A stretch of 64,000 nt of DNA from Aurelia coerulea (GCA_039566865.1 CM076961.1:9447501-9511500); one strand, 5' to 3'. Counted from the stretch's first letter, positions 1-10,590 are shown. Notes: generated by a model from the letters alone, not told the origin. A program made the numbers and translations.

Positions 1-204
1 CAAAAGGAAAAGTGCTGTATTTATTTCACAAGTAACAAATTGGAAAGGCGTAAGAAAAACAACGCACGCTATAGTGACGAAATTCCTTTTGAATAAAATA
101 TTTTTTGAAACATTTTTTGAATGAACTGTAATGTGGGCTTCCTGTGCATAGTATTGGGAGATGCATCCTAAGCCAAAGTAAAGAATCCTTTTTAAAGAAT
201 CTGA

Positions 205-400
205 AGGTGCTGTGGCGCAGTGGAGTAATCCTCTGACATTGCAGCCAGAACAGTCAGGTGGACCGAGTTCGATCTCAGGTAGAGCCCCATCACTTCAGCG
301 TCATGGCAAGGGGTCGCGCACTCGATTAGGCCTATTCTACTTCTGCGATCCCACCGTTTGGCGCTAAAAACCGCAACTTCACCTTCACCTTCACCTTCTC
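205..400 (+). mobile_element. tRNA-derived SINE, copy 1
   Basis: A pol III type 2 promoter layout is visible: an A box TGGCGCAGTGG at 213-223 and a B box GTTCGATCTC at 267-276, about 45 bp apart as in tRNA genes. The unit continues into a non-tRNA body with GGTCGCGCACTCGATTAGG near 320 and ends in a (TTCACC)n tail at about 376-399. Two further copies (859-1003 and, inverted, 21368-21426) share the head. The repeated head plus the simple tail is the reason to call a SINE rather than a tRNA gene; no cloverleaf closes convincingly. Its mobilising LINE cannot be named. Confidence 0.75.
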
Positions 401-858
401 CAATTACAAGTTTGTCTTGGTACTCCTTTTGCGATTTCTTGCTGGAAGCCCTCTGCCGTGGTTTCGATTTGAAAACATCATTGTCTGAAGCAGCGAACAC
501 CGAACGAACACTTTTGCAATGAGTTCTTTCTTCTTCCCAGAAACTTTAAGCCCACGTAAACGAAGATAGTTTTTTCAGTTCTACGGCTTTTATTCCAGAG
601 ATCTTTGACGTATCCATAGTCCATACCAAGCAACAAACTATGCTTGGCCTAAAAGTGTCCGTTTTCCTTCAAACGATCTATTACAGCAACTTGGCAAAAC
701 TGTGGCTTGTCAGAGCATGGTACATAAGTACAAGGATTTTCAGAAAAGCTGTTCTTGATATAACAGAGCACAGTTGAAGAACATTCAAGCAATAAACAAG
801 CGAAAAAGACACAAACACTTCGTGTACTTTGATGCACTTCCTAGTCATCGCAATAACA

Positions 859-1003
859 AGGTGTTGTGGCACAGTGGTGTAATCCTTTGACTTTGCAGCC
901 AGAACAGTCAGGCAGACATTGTTCTATACACTGTAGAGCCCACCACTTTGAGTGTCATGACAAGGGGTCGTGGACTTGATTAGCGCTTAGCTACTTCTGC
1001 GAT
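859..1003 (+). mobile_element. tRNA-derived SINE, copy 2 (truncated)
   Basis: It shares the 205-400 head and body (A box TGGCACAGTGG at 867-877), but the B-box region is decayed (TTGTTCTATACAC). It stops abruptly in the GCGAT segment where the CAGGGGCGCAC terminus of the next element begins at 1004, so the SINE was probably cut by that insertion. Confidence 0.65.
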
Positions 1004-1557
1004 CAGGGGCGCACATTCAAATTTTGTTTGGGGGGGGGTGTCAACATGCTTTGGACCGACTAAATTTTTTCGGACCGACTGAAAGTATAGCAAGCAGTGG
1101 TGTGGCCAGGGTAAATTAAGTATCGAAACGAGGGTGTCCCCAGGAAAAATGTTTGGGCTACCCCTTTACTTTGGCTTAGAAGGCATCTCCCAATATCATG
1201 CTTGCCTTTAGCGACAAGGAAAACTTGATCATTTTGTGACAATTATGCTATAAATCAGCACACGAGGGACATTTTTGAAGACAGATCCCTTACTTTGGCT
1301 TAAAATTCATCTCCCAATATCATGCTTACTTTTAGCGACAAGGAAACCTTGATCGTTTGTGGCAGTTGTGCTATAAATCAGCACACAAGGAAAAAGTTTG
1401 AAGAAAGATCTTTTACTTTGGCTTAGAATGTATCTCAAAATACCATGCTTGCCTTTAGCGACAAGGAAACCTTGATCGTTTGTGACAGTTATGCTATAAA
1501 TCAGCACACAAGGAAAATATTTGAGAAAGATCCTTTTCTTTGGCTTAGAATGCATCA
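1004..1557 (+). mobile_element. 124-bp-monomer tandem element, copy 1 (right end missing)
   Basis: It begins with CAGGGGCGCACATTC, then about 90 bp later CAGTGGTGTGGCCA (1095-1108), then four head-to-tail monomers. Each carries a TTTACTTTGGCTTAG block followed by ATCTCCCAATATCATGC or a close variant; anchors lie at 1185, 1309, 1432 and 1554 (spacing 122-124). The same order recurs at 20125-21367. Partial reading frames across the monomers are by-products of near-multiple-of-three spacing. No transposase is present; this looks like a non-autonomous DNA element. Confidence 0.65.
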
Positions 1558-1675
1558 TGGACTTGGAGTTTTATGTATAGGCGTAATCTTAAGTACAACG
1601 ACTTCTTCACCGGCAAGCCTTGCAAAAACGACTTGTTTTAGTGTGTTTGTCCTCTAAGAAGGTTTTCCCTTATGT

Positions 1676-1860
1676 CTGGGGCGGATCCAGAGAAAATCTT
1701 AACTGGGTCCAATCCGAAGGTGAGCGAAGCGAGCCGAAATTATAGGGGGGTCCATGGGTGCCCCGCGGAAAATTTTTTGTGACCACGCCCTTCAGATTGG
1801 CTTAAAACACTATTTCAGGGAAATTTCCTTCGACCACGCCCTCCACGGCTGCACACTAAA
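1676..1860 (+). mobile_element. hAT-like end fragment (GGGGCGGATCCAG type)
   Basis: The terminus resembles CAGGGGCGGATCCAG. It is followed by a block with GGTGAGCGAAGCGAGCC and TGACCACGCCC that recurs, diverged, at 2427-2560 and (inverted) near 53085-53165. No opposite end or TSD was found. Confidence 0.4.
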
Positions 1861-2426
1861 TGTTGCAAAGTTATGATTCAAAACTCGATTACTTTATTGA
1901 TTAGAGTTTGAGGTTATGTGATATTTTTTGGTCATGATTATGAATATTTCAAGTCTCCAAAATCATCAAAGAATTTCTTGCGATGCTTGAGGAATAATAT
2001 ATCATTTTGAAATACTACGTCTAATCAAAGTGTACATCATGACTTTTTACTAGCTTGATTAAAGTCTTAAAATGACACTTATGCTATCATTCATACACGA
2101 ACACGATCAACTCATATAAACATACATAGATCATACATAGATGGATAGAAGGTCAGCTCCTTGGATGCCGTTAAAAAGGTGAACACTTTATTTAAATCTG
2201 ACACATCAGCTCTATCTCTCTTCTCCATATTACTCAGTTCCTACAACAGTCAGTGTAGGACAGCGCTAACCCCCGTACAGATACAATGGACCGCTATATT
2301 CGTTTGTATATATTATGCTGGTTTTGTTCTGTTATTCATTCTGTCGCAGTATTCTATATTCGTGACCACATAAGAAATCTCTCTCTGAGTCCTCTTAAGG
2401 TAACATTACTGCGACAGAATCTAAAA
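1861..2426. other. Gene-free stretch with a short inverted repeat
   Basis: No coding sequence or family was recognised. The only structure seen is a perfect 14-bp inverted repeat, ATTCTGTCGCAGTA at 2338-2351 and its complement at 2407-2420, which could mark a small degraded TIR element or a hairpin. Confidence 0.4.
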
Positions 2427-2560
2427 CAGAGGCGGATCCAGGACAAAAACTGACCAGGGCTCATGGGTCATCAGTCTATGGAGGGTGCGTCACAGGGCGT
2501 GGTAGTATCATGCAAATTTTTGACCACGCCCTATTTTCTGGCATATCCAAAATGAACAAT
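2427..2560 (+). mobile_element. hAT-like end fragment
   Basis: It starts CAGAGGCGGATCCAGG, the same terminus type as 1676 and 32688, and contains the shared TTTTTGACCACGCCC block. No partner end was found nearby. Confidence 0.4.
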
Positions 2561-2699
2561 AATACTTTAATCTAACTGAAATTCAATGCACGTTTACAGT
2601 TAAAATTCGTTATACTAAATCGTTTGATTCTATCAAGGTCCCATCCTAAAAACTCCATGTTGACATTATACAGCTAAAATAACCTATCGCTAAAAAACC

Positions 2700-3983
2700 A
2701 TAACTTTAAAACCCTATTTACAATCATGCAATATTTACAATTGAAAGAAAAATTAACCCTTTATTGACTTCTCAAAACCATTCAGGGAGGATGCCGTCTT
2801 AGATTCAGCTGGGAGGCTATTCCATAGTTTAGCTCCCCGGAAAGAAAAGCATTTTTGCCCATTTGTTGACTTTTCTTTGGCAACCTTAAATCAGTTTCAG
2901 TATTCCTGAGACTGCGGGAGGAACTTGTTGAGTTTTTGATAAAAAGGTTACACAGGTATTGTGGAGCCAAATCATTGAGCGACTTGAAGACCATCATTTT
3001 AGAAACATCAATGAGTTCTACGATAGTCTTCCAGCCCAACTCATCGATAAGTTGTCTGCTTGGGGTATCAAAGCTGCTATTTGTAATCATCCTAGCAGCA
3101 CGATTTTGAAGCTTTTGCAACTGGTTTATGTCTGTAGAACCAGCACAACCCCAAACAGAACAACAATATCGAAAATGGGGCTCAACAATGCTTGTGTAAA
3201 GAGTTTTCAAACTCTCCTTAGATAAAAAAGACTTAGCATGTCTTAAAAAGCCGATTGCCCTGGAGACCTTGGTAGAAACTGCCTTAATTTGCTCCTTCCA
3301 GTCCAAAGAGCTATCGATTTGTACTCCAAGGTACTTTGTCTTTTGAACTACTTCGAGCTCATTGTCACGTATTTTCAGTTCCAAGACTTCGTTTCGACTT
3401 TTGAGAGAGTTGTGTTTCTGCTTTGTAGATATGAGCATTGAATGAGTTTTTGCTACATTCAACAAGGACAGCTTATTGCCTTGCAACCAAGTGTCCAGTT
3501 TTTTAAGATCACTGTTTATAGCCTCATTCAACTGAGTCAAATCGTTCGACTGTTGGCACAGACTGGTATCATCAGCATACATAGTCACAGAGGAATTTTG
3601 GACAGCCTGGGGAAGATCGTTGATATAGATGAGGAAGAGAAAGGGGCCAAGGCATGACCCCTGTGGGACTCCCACTTCTATTTCCTGGATATCTGAATCA
3701 ACACCGTTAACCCTACAGAATTGTTTGCGGTTGGATAGGTAGGAACTAAACCAAGATAGCTCTCGCTGCTGCACGCCATAAAGTTCGAGCTTTTTACAAA
3801 GAATGTCGTGGTCGACCGTATCAAATGCTTTTTTCAGGTCAATAAACACTAATCCCACCAATTTACCGAGATCAAGCCCATTGTACTAATCATCGTTCAT
3901 TTTAAGCAAACAAGTCAGCGTGGAGTGAAGGCGTAAAAACCCAGATTGGTCAGCTGTGAAAAGGCCATTTCCTTTCATATGCT
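2700..3983 (-). pseudogene. LINE family A, reverse transcriptase C-terminal part and 3' end
   Basis: This is the 3' portion of an APE-type non-LTR retrotransposon. Read on the minus strand it shows the RT fingers and palm: FIDLKKAFDTVDH (motif A), GVPQGSCLGP (motif B) and MYADDTSL (catalytic motif C), then the thumb and the conserved YLGVQID and HFRYCCSVWGC segments. One in-frame TAG lies at 3886-3888. The frame slips near 2850, so the last residues are not the original ones. Coding sequence continues across the insertion at 3984-6119 into 6120-7400. The 16116-16765 copy is a close relative. Replication-incompetent as it stands. Confidence 0.9.
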
Positions 3984-4432
3984 GAGGCCCCCAAAGGGGG
4001 GGTCCCTGGAGCACTGGAGCCCATCATTTTGACAGCATGGAGCCCGGAGCCCAAACGATTTCCTTAGTGGAGCACTGGAGCCCATCGGTTTCTCCATGTG
4101 GAGCCCTTTATCTCAAACAATTTTATTTGCGAAGGCCAAGCAAAAAACGGACAACATTTAACATCAACTTTGTAATGAATTTTTGAAGTTTCCAGGTTTC
4201 TTCGAGACATTGTTTCTAGAAATCTGGCAATTTACTTATGATTGGAAATCTTTCAGTTAGAATTTCAATCCTTATGCGCCAGGAATTTTATACTTTTTGT
4301 AGCTCATTGCGTCAGAGCGTATTTCTTCCCTGTGGTAAAAAGATCAGAACTTGCAGTGAAAATTGACAAACAGATAACGTTGCAAGGAGATTTATATTCG
4401 CAAACAATCTACTTTCAGACCTTCAAGGGAGT

Positions 4433-4690
4433 GGGGTGGCCAGGGTAAATTAAGTAAGGGGCATTGACATGAGGTTTTGCCCACAGGAAAATTTTTGGGA
4501 CCAGGCCCTTTACTTTGGCTCAGAATGCATCTCCCAATATCATACTTGCAATAAGCGATGAGGAAACTTTTATAATTTTGTGACAGTGGCAGTCATTCTA
4601 CAAGTCAGAGCGTGAGGAAAATTTTTCGAAGGGATATCTTTTATTTTAGCATAGAAGGCATCTCCTGATTCCATAATTAACAGTGCTAAA
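4433..4690 (+). mobile_element. 124-bp-monomer tandem element, fragment
   Basis: It begins GTGGGGTGGCCAGGGTAAATTAAG like the second terminus of the 20125-21367 element and contains two degraded monomers with ATCTCCCAATATCATAC and related blocks. Confidence 0.55.
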
Positions 4691-4754
4691 ATAGATGGTT
4701 TAATAGTCTTATAAATGAGCTAATTGAGAAGACATCGTGCCTTGTGGACCACAT

Positions 4755-4792
4755 AGTTAATACTAATAATAATAATAATAATAATAATAATG

Positions 4793-4845
<53 letters not shown>

Positions 4846-5145
4846 CAATTTCTTTAAAGTTGGTAGTATACGTCTATAGTGCACATCAAAAGATGTGCAC
4901 TAATTAATACCAACTAATTACAATTCAACTCTTTACATATCTATTTACAAACTCTGCAGGTACATGTATTTACATTCCATTCTCTGATTTTTCGTTTGAA
5001 AGAGAGGACACTGTCACAGCTCTTTACCACATCAGGTATGCTATTCCAAAGGTAGCTGCCTCTGTATGTTATAGTGAGGTAGTTGCCCACGAAAACTTGA
5101 CTACTCTTGAGCTTCTCTTACAGTTGTATGAAGGAACTTATTAGT
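4755..5145 (-). pseudogene. LINE family B, 3' end fragment with (AAT)n tail
   Basis: On the minus strand the 5080-4970 part encodes a typical LINE C-terminus (SYLWNSIP, then a CTCRVCK cysteine cluster). This matches the CNCNICK and CNCRLCK ends of the LINEs at 11985-14801 and 60323-60684. An untranslated part with TTAGTTGGTATTAATTAG and ACCAACTTTAAAG follows. The tail is an imperfect (AAT)n run at about 4762-4844 (TTA on the element strand). It sits inside the 3984-6119 element. Confidence 0.65.
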
Positions 5146-5250
5146 TCCAGCAGATGAAAGATGCCTTCATCGATAGAGTGGTCTTCCCGTTTTTCACAAG
5201 ATGCATTAACCCCAAAAGCTCTCTAAACAATTCCAAGATAAACCAAAGTA

Positions 5251-5837
5251 CCGGGTGTCCAAAAAATGTATGCGGGTTTGATTGAATCCAGCGCTGTGAA
5301 TTTAGCTTAAATAAATGTATAATCACTCTAAAGATGTTTCTCGATAGTTAACTTAAACATAGATACCTCGTTTGTTGATATTGGTACTTTGAGAGCAGAC
5401 AAGTTCATCTTAAAAGCTCAAATTTGCCTCTTCCTCCAAACCAGAGCTTTAGCCTTTTGGCCTAGGCAATTTCTTAAGGCACAGCGTATTAATCAACGAT
5501 AGCCTTGATGAAATTTGAACAATGTTCGATCTTGTGTTATTCTGTTTTCCAGAAGTCACCCCCCCCCCAAGTCACCAATTGGGAAGTCTCTTAATTTTTC
5601 ATTAATTTCAGTTCTTAATTTCGATGTGCTTCAGGAATTTGCTTAGGTCAAAAGGCCAAAGCTTTGGTTTGCAAGTGCACCCAAATTTGAGCTTTCAAGA
5701 AGCACCAATACCAACAAACGAGGTACTATGTTCAAGGTAACTATCGAGAAACATTCTGAGAGTGATTAGCCATTGGTTAAAGCTAAATTCACATCGCTGG
5801 AGTCAAACAAATTTGTATACATTTTTGAGACATCCGG
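5251..5837. mobile_element. Mariner-like MITE, CCGGGTG family, copy 1
   Basis: It is flanked by TA (5249-5250 and 5838-5839). The left end reads CCGGGTGTCCAAAAAATGTA; the right, complemented, is CCGGATGTCTCAAAAATGTA. The inverted similarity continues inward for well over 100 bp, including the GTACCTCGTTTG region. There is no transposase. TA duplication and the terminus suit the Tc1/mariner (IS630) group. Length is 587 bp. Confidence 0.75.
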
Positions 5838-6119
5838 TATTTTCTAGGGGACTCGTGCTTGTTATCAGCTTTAGTTGCGCATATCCAGTTTAAACCACAA
5901 ACTGCACTTTCTCGCTCAAGAAACAACGAGTGCAGTCTGGCACTACGCGGCTTGCTAAAACTGACAAAATCATCTTTTCGCTAATTTTATGAAGTGGAGC
6001 CCTGGAGCCCTGAAAAGTATGCAATGGAGCCCTGGAGCACGGCAATTTTGCCTTAGGGAGCCCGGAGCCCATTGAAATATGCCCTGGAGACTCGGAGCCC
6101 GAGATCCCTTAGGGGGCCT

Positions 6120-7400
6120 CTATGCTGGTACAGTTGATCAAAAACAAGTTTTTCAAAGAGCTTTGAGATGACAGGCAAGACTGATATTGGGCGATAATTA
6201 GATTGTACAGTCTTATCACCATCTTTGAAAATTGGGGTAACTCTAGCTACTTTCCATGAATCTGGGAACTGGCTGGTTTGAATGGATGTGTTAAACAAGA
6301 AAGCCAGAGAGTTTTCAATATAAGGCAAAGCAAGCTTCATAACGTAGCTAGAGATATTGTCAACCCCAAAGCTCTTTGATTTTTTAACCTTGGCAAATGC
6401 ATCTCTGATATCTTTCAGCTCGATTGTCTTGAAGTTAAATTTGGCCTTGTCTTTGTTAACTTCATAGTCACCTGATAGAAGGGGATTAGCGGCAGGTTGT
6501 ATTTTATCTGCTAGCTCTCTACCTATAGTGCAAAAGAAGTTGTTCATTGAATTGGAAACATCCTTTTTGTTCCGAGTTTCAATGCCTGACTCTTTGAGAC
6601 AATCAATGCTACTTGATTTTGATCTCTTATTGAGAAGTTCATTAATTGTTTTCCAAGATTCTTTCATATTGCCTTTACATTCAGAGATCCTATCAGTATA
6701 ATGCTGTTTCTTCAGCTGAACATTAAGAGCATTGACCTTATTACGGATATGTCTGTAAGAATCCATAAGGATTGGGGATTTACCTTTGACTGCTGATTTT
6801 TTCAGTTTGTCTCTTGTACGCATCAAATCCCGAAGATCCTTGTCAATCCAGGGGCAATATTTTTCAGAAACCCGCATTTCACTCAAAGGGGCATGTTTTT
6901 CTATGATCAAAGAAAACATTTCAGACCAATGATTGACAAGCAAATTCACATCATCAGTTTCAGTAAGCATTTTTTCCCAACATATCTCAGAAACATCTGC
7001 AAGGAATGCTTCCTCATTAAAATTTTTCATTTTGCGAGTCTTGATCTTTTTGTGACCTTTTTCTACTGCTCCATCGAATTTCCGAATGCAGTAGACCATA
7101 TAGTGATCACTCAAGGAAACCTCATGCACCCCTGACTTTAGTATGTTTCTGGGACATGTTGTAGCGACATGGTCTATGAGTGTTGCAGTGTCAAGAGTGA
7201 CTCTTGTTGGTTCCTCGATAAGCTGCTTGAAGCTGAAAAGCTCATACAGACTAGAAATGTGCTTTGCATTGTTATCCAATGACTGATCAGTTGATTTTTT
7301 GGCAAGATCACAATTTGTGTCTCCAAGGAGAATAATTTCTTTGCCCTCCTTGTCAAGGAAAGCAAGAGCTTTTTCCAGCTTATTAAAGTTGTTTTTGTAA
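6120..7400 (-). pseudogene. LINE family A, endonuclease C-terminus and RT N-terminus
   Basis: Read on the minus strand from about 7400 the frame opens with part of an apurinic-type endonuclease (GDTNCDL, then LIDHVATTCP and LSDHYMVYC, matching the S-D-H signature of APE domains). A linker follows, then the start of the RT (NYRPISVLPVISK). It runs open to the insertion at 6119, where translation into the DNA element gives unrelated residues. The true continuation is at 3975 and below. The 5' end of the LINE is missing, as usual for 5'-truncated copies. Together with 2700-3983 this is one element of about 2.5 kb. Confidence 0.88.
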
Positions 7401-7470
7401 ATAGTTGGTATAAATTAGTAATTATATTACTATTTTAAATAGACCAACTTTAAAGAAGATTATTATCATT
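7385..7470 (+). mobile_element. LINE family B 3'-end remnant
   Basis: GTAAATAGTTGGTATAAATT followed by CCAACTTTAAAGAAGATTATTATCATTATC resembles the 3' UTR and (TTA)n tail of the LINE at 14690-14801. No coding part is kept. It abuts the 5' truncation point of LINE A. Confidence 0.45.
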
Positions 7471-7484
7471 ATCCCTGAAAATCT

Positions 7485-8185
7485 CGTATGGTGTAGTTTT
7501 TTTTGTAGAATTATTTTTAATCAAGTTGTTTTTGGTAGGAATCGCGGCCTTGTTGAGGGTGTTTACCTCACATAATGGAGAACAGAACAGTGAAATTTTC
7601 TGCCCTTAAAAATATTTTCCTGAACTAATGAAGTATACCAGGAGATAGCAATATCGCTCCTTGAATCATTCTGAAAAAATCGTACTGTTACATGGTGTAG
7701 TTTTTTTTGTAGAATAAGTTTTAGTCAGAGTGTTTTTGGTAGGAATCGCGGCCTTGTTGCTGGGTGTTTCCCTCGCAGAATGCAGAACAGAACAGATACA
7801 TTTTCTGCCCTTAAAAATGTTTTCCGGAACTACTGAAGTACACTAGGAGATAGCATAATCACTCCTTGAATCATTTTGAAAAAATCGTACGGTTACATTG
7901 AGTAGTTTTTGTAGAATTATTTCTAATCAAGGTGGTTTTGGCAGTACTCGCGACCTTGTTGCTGGGTGTTTCCGTTGCAGAATGCAGAACAGAACAGATA
8001 AATTTTAGCCTTCAAAAATATTTTCCGAAACTAATAAAATATACCAAGAGATAGCGTAATCATTCCTTGAATCATTCTTAAAATTTCATGTTACATGGTG
8101 CAGTTTATTTTATAGAACTATTTTTAATCAAGGTGTTTTTTGGTCTGGAGTTGTTCGTTGTTGGGTCGGGTGTTTCTCCTACGGA
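7485..8185. repeat. About 203-bp tandem repeat, four diverged copies
   Basis: Four consecutive units begin with TGGTGTAGTTTTTTTTGTAGAA or variants near 7491, 7695, 7900 and 8098. Each continues with TTGGTAGGAATCGCGGCCTTG or its variant, GAATGCAGAACAGAACAG, and CTCCTTGAATCATT. Spacing is 198-205 bp. Divergence is sizeable, so the array is not recent. There is no open frame. Confidence 0.75.
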
Positions 8186-8399
8186 ATGCATATCAACAGA
8201 TAGATAACTTGGAAATATCGTAGGAAATATTATTCAAATCAAGTTTTTCTTTGAAACTGACTTCTGCTTTCCATCTCTGTTTATTTCTTGAATGTGAATT
8301 GGGCGATAGACAAAAATTGTACGTGACACAATTTGGTTGATAGCCCATCACTATATTTTTGCTGCAGAGCGCTTTGGTCAGCGGTATACCAAATACCCT

Positions 8400-8735
8400 C
8401 ATCCTATTTGATATCGATCTTTTCTCTAGCAGCTACGATGTTCCTGCCAAAGCTTTGATTACAGAGTTAAAATGGCCAACTGTGAGGGATATGATCAGAA
8501 GTGAGACTGCAACAATTGTATTTAAGTCTGTTAATAGTCTCGCGCCTGATTATCTCTCACACTTGTTTGTTAGAAATTCTGATCGCAATATTATCAACCT
8601 TAGAAATGCCGAAACTGACTTGCTAGTGCCATTCATGAAAAGTAGCAACGAGGCAGAAAGCGTTCGCATTTCGTTGAGCGAAAATCTGGAATGATCTCAG
8701 CCACGAGGCCAAGCAAGATCCCTCTTTATCTTCAT
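8400..8735 (+). pseudogene. LINE 3'-terminal coding fragment, family E-like
   Basis: It encodes the last part of a LINE RT protein: LKWPTVRDMIRSETA, VFKSVNSLAPDYLSHLF, LRNAETDLLVP. A frameshift follows near 8670, after which another frame gives the usual IWNDLSHEAK ending. The LINE is interrupted at 8736 by a TTAA-flanked element and resumes at 9491 with its 3' UTR. It is related to the minus-strand fragment at 45812-46460. Confidence 0.8.
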
Positions 8736-8739
8736 TTAA

Positions 8740-9487
8740 CCCTATTACTAACGGGCTTTTTGGATCCTTGTAGTACCGCCCCCCTCTTTTCCGTAACTTC
8801 GTCAATATTGCAGATATGAGGATGAAACTTAGTACAATAGTTTAGAGGAAAATAATCTACACAATAGGCTACTTTTTAAATTCTCCATTGCATCGATTTA
8901 AGTTTTTATTTAATAATTTCTTTCAAAGTTCTACTAGAATGCATCACAAAGCACCACTGAGTAAAAATCGGCAATGTAATATCCATTTAATCTCATTGTT
9001 TATATCATACCTATATTCATCATTTATTTACATTAGTTTGTCATTGTTTAATTTAAGCCCTTAAGTACCGATGCAAATACTCTAAAATGCTTTATAATTA
9101 TCTATAGCGATTAGAAGAACCAATTTTGGCCATTAAAGATGATCTAATGAATTTGGTATTATTTATATGACGTCATAAACTGTCATGACGTCATGAACGT
9201 TAAAGTGCTGATGTCATCAAAACTTGATAGAATTATGTATCATCTGAAAGCTCTCATCGAGAGCTATCGAATGCTGGTATTGGCAATACTCTAGGATCAT
9301 CCTGGCAAAAATTAGACGTGATCAGTGTCTACCATTTTGAACTAATATTTCAAAATTTAATTAGTCTATTAAATTTTAGGAAAATTCGCACAAAGTTTCA
9401 GCTCTTTTTCTTTCGAACTAACGACACTGCATCAAATATACTTTGCCGCAGGCACTTTGTGCCCCCCCCCCCCCGGTAGTAATAGGG
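8740..9487. mobile_element. piggyBac-like MITE with CRE sites, copy 1
   Basis: It is flanked by TTAA (8736-8739 and 9488-9491). Ends are CCCTATTACTAACGGG and, complemented from the right, CCCTATTACTACCGGG. TTAA targets and CCC ends are the hallmark of piggyBac. It is 748 bp with no transposase. The interior carries TGACGTCA at 9168-9175 and 9186-9193, and TGATGTCA at 9209-9216. A poly-C run precedes the right end. It sits in a LINE 3' end, and the host LINE is contiguous once it is removed. Confidence 0.85.
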
Positions 9488-9490
9488 TTA

Positions 9491-9690
9491 AGAACAAGAT
9501 AAAGGGTTGATTGTAAATTTATTGTAATTTGTTGCAAATAAATAATTTATGATTGTAATTAGTTTCCTTTTCCCGTTATTAGTTTAAGTAGATTTGTAAT
9601 TTGTAAAGTTTTGGCACGGCCCCCTGAGAATCAATCATATTGACTGACTGGGCTAGCGAGGATGAATAATTTTGAAATGAAATGAAAAAG
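9491..9690 (+). mobile_element. LINE 3' UTR and (GAAAT)n tail
   Basis: This is a continuation of the 8400-8735 LINE: an AT-rich segment, a GGCACGGCCCCCTGAGAATC block resembling the 3' stem-loop of CR1-like LINEs, and a short TGAAATGAAATGAAA tail at about 9672-9688. The tail repeats at 61845-61860. Confidence 0.65.
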
Positions 9691-10195
9691 GCCAGCTGGA
9701 TTGAATTTGTTTCAAAACAGTTTCTTGAATGCTCCCTAAAAAGAAATGTTAAACTGTTCCCCAGTTCTAGACTTATGACGATGAGTCTCTTGTTTCCCTG
9801 TGCTCTTTACTTCAGAATGGCGCTTCGGTCAACAGAGACTCATATTATTACTCTGAAAAACCTGACCCTATTTAGGGCTAATATGCTGGGATTCCTAGCA
9901 TACCAATCAGCTTGCGAGATTTGCGAACTACTATGGTTTACGGCAAATCTGTTGGGACTTTTAGCCAATCAGGCGAGGTCTGGCAGGGCAGGTAGCAAAG
10001 GGAGGCTGTTCATCTTTTAATTTTCGCGATTTAGCGATTTTGCAATCTTGATTCGCCAAACAAAATGCAAGATGGCTGACTCAGAGCTTCTGCAGAAAAC
10101 AGAAACGCAGTTTGGAGTTGAGTTGTCCTAATTCCAGGCAGTTTATTTAAAAGTTTTGAAGGGTGAAGATATCTTCGTGTCTGGCTGCAGGAACA
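9691..10195. other. Unassigned stretch
   Basis: No family or gene was recognised. Weak frames here lack any motif. A CAAGATGGCTGAC sequence at about 10069 resembles a YY1 site. Confidence 0.3.
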
Positions 10196-10590
10196 GGGAA
10201 AACTTATTTCTTATTGCAGCGCAGCGGTAGCGGAGCTGCGATTTAAATGAAACTTACTTCCAAAAACACGGGTGCCTATATACGTGAACAAAGGAGCAGA
10301 GAGCCATGACTCTTTTAGGCCTTAGTTTTCCGCATGGGTGTGTGTGAACAAAGGAGCGCAGAGAGCCATGACTCTTAGGCCTTTGTTTTCCGCATCGGTT
10401 ATGCTAACTACACGCCTGCCTGCCATCTTCCACCCACCCTCGAATTTTGAAAAGGAAGTTGGCTACATTGTACTGCAAATTGAGAAGAAGAAGGGACTTC
10501 ACACACTTAGGTACGTATCAAAATTTGCCTCTTTATCATTGCAAATATGAGAGACTTTCTTTTTATTCTCTCTGTTGTTTTGATAATTGC
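10196..10590 (+). repeat. Dispersed 0.4-kb repeat, copy 1
   Basis: It runs from GCAGCGCAGCGGTAGCGGAG to TTCTCTCTGTTGTTTTGAT and recurs at 14808-15205. Inside is a partial duplication of a block with GTGAACAAAGGAGC and GAGAGCCATGACTCTT. Short frames in the two copies disagree through indels, so it is not coding. Class unknown. Confidence 0.6.

Larger units (their letters stand above)
3984..6119. mobile_element. DNA element with GGAGCCC subterminal repeats, inserted in LINE A
   Basis: The ends are inverted: the left reads AGGCCCCCAAAGGG and the right, complemented, AGGCCCCCTAAGGG. Flanks are ATATGCTG (3976-3983) and CTATGCTG (6120-6127), an 8-bp TSD with one mismatch. Removing the element rejoins the LINE reading frame at the sequence QLYQH. 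Both ends carry clusters of GGAGCCC/GGAGCACTGG repeats in the same orientation (4005-4110 and 5993-6100). No transposase lies inside. The 8-bp TSD suits hAT, but the terminus lacks CAG, so the superfamily is uncertain. It hosts later insertions (4433-4690, 4755-5145, 5251-5837). Confidence 0.8.

Noticed and set aside
205..280. Functional tRNA gene
   Set aside because: A and B boxes exist, but no good cloverleaf; the same sequence recurs with a long non-tRNA body, so it is a SINE.
192..500. 102-codon minus frame over the SINE
   Set aside because: It overlaps the SINE and its (TTCACC)n tail (read as GEGEGE); no homology or splice context.
10338..10550. Short frame in the dispersed repeat, also seen at 14943-15275
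   Set aside because: The two copies differ by frameshifting indels, so the frame is not conserved.
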